DNA from: Actinoallomurus sp045806665 | GTDB taxonomy: Bacteria; Actinomycetota; Actinomycetes; Streptosporangiales; Streptosporangiaceae | NCBI GenBank assembly: GCA_045806665.1 | Contig: JBJMIW010000152.1 | Coordinates: 1-17,776 of the forward strand | Direction of reading: 5' to 3' | DNA: 17,776 nt | Shown: positions 14,858-17,776 of the stretch, in pieces | Layout: every line of letters starts with the position of its first letter | Position numbering within the stretch: position 1 is the stretch's first letter | Translations under genes and position numbers: made by a program | Notes under the pieces: model-generated | Databases searched by the model: none | What the model was told of the DNA's origin: nothing | What the model saw: only the letters and a program-made list of their open reading frames with translations

Positions 14858-14896
14858 CGGCCGGGCGGGCACGCGGGTGGCGCGGCCGCCCGGCCG
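14858..14896 (-). terminator. Strong GC hairpin after the M20 gene
   Basis: Perfect eleven-base arms (14858-14868 and 14886-14896, all G/C) flank a 17-base loop, starting 14 bases after the M20 stop codon on the minus strand. No U-tract follows. It probably ends the SDR-KPR-M20 transcript before the dehydrogenase gene. The remaining 139 bases of this gap (14719-14857) should hold the dehydrogenase promoter, but I cannot pick one with confidence. Confidence 0.55.
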
Positions 14897-14910
14897 GACG
14901 GTGCGTGCGG

Positions 14911-16095
14911 TCAGCTCGTCTCGAATGAGGCGAGCAGGGCCGCGGCCAGGGCCGTGCGCTCGATCATGCCGGTCACCGTGGCGTGCTCATTGCGGGCATG
15001 GGCGCCCGCGCCGACCGCTCCGAAGCCGTCGAGCACCGGCACGCCGAGGGCGGCGGCGAAGTTGCCGTCACTGGCACCGCCGACCGCCGTCTCCCGCAGT
15101 TCGACCCCGAGCAGCGCGGCCACCGACCGTGCCTGCTCGTACAGGCCGGCGACGGCCGGCGTGCGGGCCATCACCGGACGGTTCCAGCCGCCGTCGAGCC
15201 GCACCGTCACCCGCGGATCGGCCGGGCGCCAGGTGGTCAGGGCGCTTTCCACCCGGTCGGCCTCGGCCTGGTCGGCGACGCGCACGTCGATCCCGGCGTG
15301 GGCCGAGCCGGCCGTGACGTTCCGGCGGGTGCCCCCGCCGACCACGCCGACGTTGACCGTCGTGCCCGCCGCGAGGTCCGTGAGCGCGGTCGCCGCGGTG
15401 ATGAATTCGGCGAGCGCGATGATCGCGCTGGCCCCGGCCGTCGGGTCGAGTCCCGCGTGGGCCTCGATCCCGGTCAGTGTCACGTCGAACAGGCCGACGC
15501 CCTTGCGGGCGGTCTTGACCGCGCCGTCGGCGCTCGCCTCGAACACCAGGACGGCGGCGGCGCCGCGGCAGGCCTTCTCGATCACGGGGCGAGAGGCCGG
15601 ACTGCCGATCTCCTCGTCGCCGTTGAGCACCAGCCGTACGGGAGGACAGGCCCGTCCGGTCGCGCGGAGGGCGCGGAGGGCCCAGATCGCCTGGACGAGG
15701 CCGGCCTTCATGTCGAACACGCCCGGCCCGCGGATCACGTCGCCGTCGACGGTGAACGGCAGCTCGGCGAGCGTGCCGATCGGCCACACCGTGTCGTAGT
15801 GCGCGAGCAACACCACCGTGCCGGCCTGCTCGCCGGCGCCGGTCCCCGGATAGTCCAGCACGACGGTGTCGCCGTGGGGCGCGCCGGGCTCGATGCGCGC
15901 GGTCGCGGGCGCGCCGAGACGGCGCTCGATCCAGGAGACGACCCAGTCCCGGCCGGCCACCAGCGCGGCCGGGTCGTCGCTCGGGGTCTCCAGCCGGACG
16001 TACTCCCCCAGATCGTCCAGCATGTCCGGGATGCCGGCACGGACATGTTCCAGGAGGGCGGTGGCGTCGGCCGTGGAGATCGCCGGGTCGCTCAT
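14911..16095 (-). CDS. M20 family metallopeptidase, carboxypeptidase G2-like (domain of an in-frame fusion)
   Basis: A 394-residue di-zinc amidohydrolase domain. Motifs match glutamate carboxypeptidase CPG2: LAHYDTVW with His99, GVFDMKAG with bridging Asp128, NGDEEIGS with catalytic Glu161 and ligand Glu162, VFEAS with Glu186, dimerisation-domain EAHAG with His213, and GAHARNEH with His366. Spacing of the metal ligands is almost that of CPG2. It should cleave a C-terminal amino acid or other carboxylate amide; the substrate is not known. There is no signal peptide, so it is cytosolic, unlike secreted CPG2. The ATG at 16095 has AAAGGAG eight bases upstream, so it can start on its own, yet no stop codon separates it from the upstream KPR-like frame. 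If read through, these residues become 345-738 of a fusion protein. Confidence 0.88.
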   Translation of the reverse strand: MSDPAISTADATALLEHVRAGIPDMLDDLGEYVRLETPSDDPAALVAGRDWVVSWIERRLGAPATARIEPGAPHGDTVVLDYPGTGAGEQAGTVVLLAHYDTVWPIGTLAELPFTVDGDVIRGPGVFDMKAGLVQAIWALRALRATGRACPPVRLVLNGDEEIGSPASRPVIEKACRGAAAVLVFEASADGAVKTARKGVGLFDVTLTGIEAHAGLDPTAGASAIIALAEFITAATALTDLAAGTTVNVGVVGGGTRRNVTAGSAHAGIDVRVADQAEADRVESALTTWRPADPRVTVRLDGGWNRPVMARTPAVAGLYEQARSVAALLGVELRETAVGGASDGNFAAALGVPVLDGFGAVGAGAHARNEHATVTGMIERTALAAALLASFETS

Positions 16096-17127
16096 CACGC
16101 GTGCTCCTTTCGCGGCGGCGTCGAGCAGGTCGAGGCGGGACTCGCTCATGGAGGCGGGGTCGGCCTCGACCTCCGCGATCTGGGACAGCAGCGCGCGCAG
16201 GACGGGGACGGCGATACCGTGCCGGTCGGCGGTGGCGACGACGGGGTCGTACTGCGTCGGCACCTCGGTCGGGCGGTGGCGCACCGCGATGTCGCGCCAG
16301 ACGCCGCTCCGGGTCTTGGTCTGGGTACGCAGCCAGGCCACCAGCCGATCGGTGGCGGCGTCGGACTCTCCGGGCTCGGCGCCGTCCCGGTAGGCGGAGG
16401 GCTCGAACGCGTCGAACGGCTCCAGGGCGATCCCTTCCGCGGCCGCGACCTGGAACACCTCACGAACGAGCGCGTGCCCGGCCGGCCGGTGCCGGTCCAG
16501 CAGATCGCCCATGGCGTCGTCGACGAGCGCGGTCGCGATCAGCATGGCCCCGAAGCCCAGCTTGGACCACAGGTATCCGGGGACGTTCCCGGTGGCGACG
16601 ACGGGTCCCCACATGCTCAGGTCGGCGACCAGGTCGCGTACCCGCTCGGAGACGGTGCCGTCCATCTCCCCGATCGCCATGGCGCCGGCGCCGCCGTCGT
16701 TGATCACACCGGGGGCGATCACGTCGGCGAACAGGTCGACGAACGCGCCGACCGTGCGCTCCGCGCCGACGTGCGCGGCTATGAGCTCCTCGTTCAGGCC
16801 GTTCTGCAGGCTGACGACATATCCGTCCCCGGCGAGGTGCTGGGCGATCCAGCCGATGGCGGTCTCGGTGGCCTGCGCCTTGACGGCGAGCAGCACCCGG
16901 CCGAGCGGTGCGCTCACCTGCTCGGGCGTGTACGCCGCCGTGACCGTCTGCGCCTGCCGTACGCCGCCGCGCTCCAGGACGATACCGTCGCGGGCGATCG
17001 CCGCCAGATGGGCCGGGTCGGCGTCCACGACGGTCACCGGGTGGCCCGCCTTGGCCAGGTGCCAGGCGAGGGTCCCGCCGATCGCGCCCGCGCCCACGAC
17101 GGTGTACTGACGAGAGGCCGAGCTCAC
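16096..17127 (-). CDS. Ketopantoate reductase (ApbA/PanE) family protein
   Basis: A 344-residue NADP-dependent reductase domain, full length for the family. It opens with YTVVGAGAIGGTLAWHL (8-24), the NADP-binding glycine motif. AVKAQ (81-85) and SLQNGLNEE (106-114) are the conserved cofactor and substrate segments; LWSKLGF (186-192) carries the catalytic Lys189; RHRPTEV (284-290) and the helix ending IAEVEADP belong to the C-terminal helical domain. The family reduces 2-oxoacids to D-2-hydroxyacids; ketopantoate is one substrate among several, and in this operon setting panE itself is doubtful. The GTG start overlaps the SDR stop by four bases (GTGA) and has AAGGAG seven bases upstream, indicating translational coupling. 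It has no stop codon of its own: the frame continues into the M20 gene. Confidence 0.87.
16104..16110 (-). promoter_or_regulatory. Internal ribosome-binding site in front of the M20 start
   Basis: AAAGGAG, eight bases before the ATG at 16095, inside the continuous KPR-M20 frame. It argues that M20 was, and may still be, translated separately. A GTG directly before that ATG is an alternative start. Confidence 0.6.
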
Positions 17128-17776
17128 AGTGCTGCTCCTTGAGCATCGATGTCCGCCGACGGGGTCTGGACGTCGGTCAGTCCGGGCCAGTGCTCGGGCA
17201 GTGCGGTGGTCCCCGCGGATGCTCCGCCGTCGACCCGCAGGATCGAGCCGGTGACCCATTCCGCGGCCGGGGAGATCAGCCAGCGGACCGCCTCGGCGAT
17301 GTCGCCCGGTCGGCCGCGCCGGCCCAGCGGGTTGACCGAGACGGCGGCGGCGTACTCCTCGGTGACCGGGTTGGCCGCGCTGTTGACCGTGACGAACCCC
17401 GGGCTCACCGCGTTCACCCGGATGCCGGCGCCGCCGAGTGCCAGCGCGGCGGCCCTCGTCAGCATCTCCAGCGCCGCCTTGGACGTGCTGTAGTGGGCGG
17501 CGCCGGGCCGGGCGCGGAGTGCCGAGCCGGAGGTGATGTTGACGACGCTCCCGGGCCGGCCGGCCGCGATGGCCAGCTCGGCGAAGGTACGGGTGGTCAG
17601 CATCGGCGCCCGCACGTTGACCGCCTGGACCTGGTCCCACAGCCGCGCGTCGAGTTCGACGAAGGGGCGGGCCGGGTAGATGCCGGCGGCGTTGACCAGC
17701 GCGTCGAGGGGGCCGACGGACTCCCACGCGCGCCGTACGACCTGCTCGGGCTCGTCCGGCCGGGCGAGGTCGGCGA
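17124..17776 (-). CDS. Short-chain dehydrogenase/reductase (SDR), 5'-partial
   Basis: About 217 C-terminal residues are visible; the frame is open at the right edge, so the N-terminal Rossmann glycine motif lies outside the window. Visible motifs: LVNAAGIYP (the NAAG motif), VQAVNVRAP, VVNITSGSA with the catalytic Ser, AHYSTSKAALEMLTR with the Tyr-x3-Lys pair, IRVNAVSPGFV, and the C-terminal GSILRVDGG. This is a classical FabG-like NAD(P)-dependent alcohol/ketone oxidoreductase, cytosolic and probably tetrameric. A tail of about 30 residues after VDGGASAGTT extends beyond the usual end. The stop codon overlaps the next gene's GTG, so it is the upstream visible member of the SDR-KPR-M20 operon. 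The substrate cannot be named. Confidence 0.87.
   Translation of the reverse strand, partial: ADLARPDEPEQVVRRAWESVGPLDALVNAAGIYPARPFVELDARLWDQVQAVNVRAPMLTTRTFAELAIAAGRPGSVVNITSGSALRARPGAAHYSTSKAALEMLTRAAALALGGAGIRVNAVSPGFVTVNSAANPVTEEYAAAVSVNPLGRRGRPGDIAEAVRWLISPAAEWVTGSILRVDGGASAGTTALPEHWPGLTDVQTPSADIDAQGAAL
17135..17140 (-). promoter_or_regulatory. Ribosome-binding site of the KPR-like gene inside the SDR 3' end
   Basis: AAGGAG, seven bases before the GTG at 17127, within the last codons of the SDR gene. Together with the GTGA overlap it fixes the KPR start and indicates coupling. Confidence 0.6.

Larger units (their letters stand above)
14911..17127 (-). other. Uninterrupted 738-codon frame joining KPR-like and M20 domains
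   Basis: From the GTG at 17127 the frame passes through the KPR-like domain (residues 1-344) straight into the M20 domain (345-738) with no stop codon. At the junction, TGATG (16097-16093) carries a stop in the +1 frame that overlaps the M20 ATG, the usual form of a coupled gene pair. One extra base (or two missing) near the GCCGCCGCG tract at 16111-16119 would account for the present state; in the alternative frame KPR would end in RKEHA. The region is thus a true fusion, a recent mutation or a sequencing error. Confidence 0.75.

Noticed and set aside
13144..14928. Plus-strand open frame (594 codons) opposite the D-2-hydroxyacid dehydrogenase
   Set aside because: Low-complexity Val/Gly/Arg-rich translation without motifs, contradicted by FAD and Fe-S motifs on the minus strand.
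14983..17142. Plus-strand open frame (719 codons) opposite KPR and M20
   Set aside because: Antisense shadow; the minus strand has complete catalytic motifs for both enzymes.

Overview
The window is very GC-rich DNA (roughly 70% G+C by eye) with strongly G/C-biased third codon positions, GTG starts, short intergenic gaps and protein families typical of filamentous actinomycetes: an F420-type luciferase-like oxidoreductase, an MFS-UspA fusion and a secreted GH31 enzyme. I read it as a chromosomal region of a high-GC actinomycete, perhaps Streptosporangiales- or Streptomyces-like. The genus is a guess. I see no tRNA, rRNA, CRISPR array, transposase or attachment site.

Layout from left to right. 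(1) An MFS transporter with a C-terminal UspA domain runs in from the left edge on the + strand. It converges on a large secreted GH31 glycosidase (-), and a GC-rich hairpin lies between them. (2) Upstream of the GH31 gene are two palindromes, one of them LacI-operator-like, then a hemerythrin HHE protein (-). (3) A divergent gap of about 230 bases separates this from a polytopic membrane protein (+). (4) An F420-type luciferase-like oxidoreductase (-) is divergent from a sulfite-oxidase-family molybdoenzyme (+). (5) An FAD-dependent oxidoreductase (-) is divergent from a small alpha/beta hydrolase (+), with a 270-base gap full of inverted repeats. (6) The hydrolase converges on a long FAD/Fe-S D-2-hydroxyacid dehydrogenase (-); the two stop codons sit in one perfect palindrome. 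(7) At the right edge is a compact minus-strand operon of SDR oxidoreductase (partial), ketopantoate-reductase-like protein and M20 carboxypeptidase-like amidohydrolase.

How the genes work together: most pairs look like independent units, divergent or convergent, not parts of one large pathway. The clearest operon is SDR, KPR-like and M20. There the KPR stop codon is missing and the KPR and M20 domains form one uninterrupted reading frame, although a ribosome-binding site and a TGATG stop/start overlap remain at the junction. The operon contains two likely oxo-acid or alcohol redox enzymes and an amide/peptide hydrolase. It lies just upstream of a D-2-hydroxyacid dehydrogenase, so catabolism of an amide-linked hydroxy- or oxo-acid is a reasonable inference, but the sequence does not prove it.

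The points most worth a second look are the KPR/M20 in-frame fusion, the operator candidates in front of GH31 and in the FAD-oxidoreductase/hydrolase gap, the stop-codon-embedding bidirectional terminator, and a stress-sigma-like promoter candidate for the hemerythrin gene.
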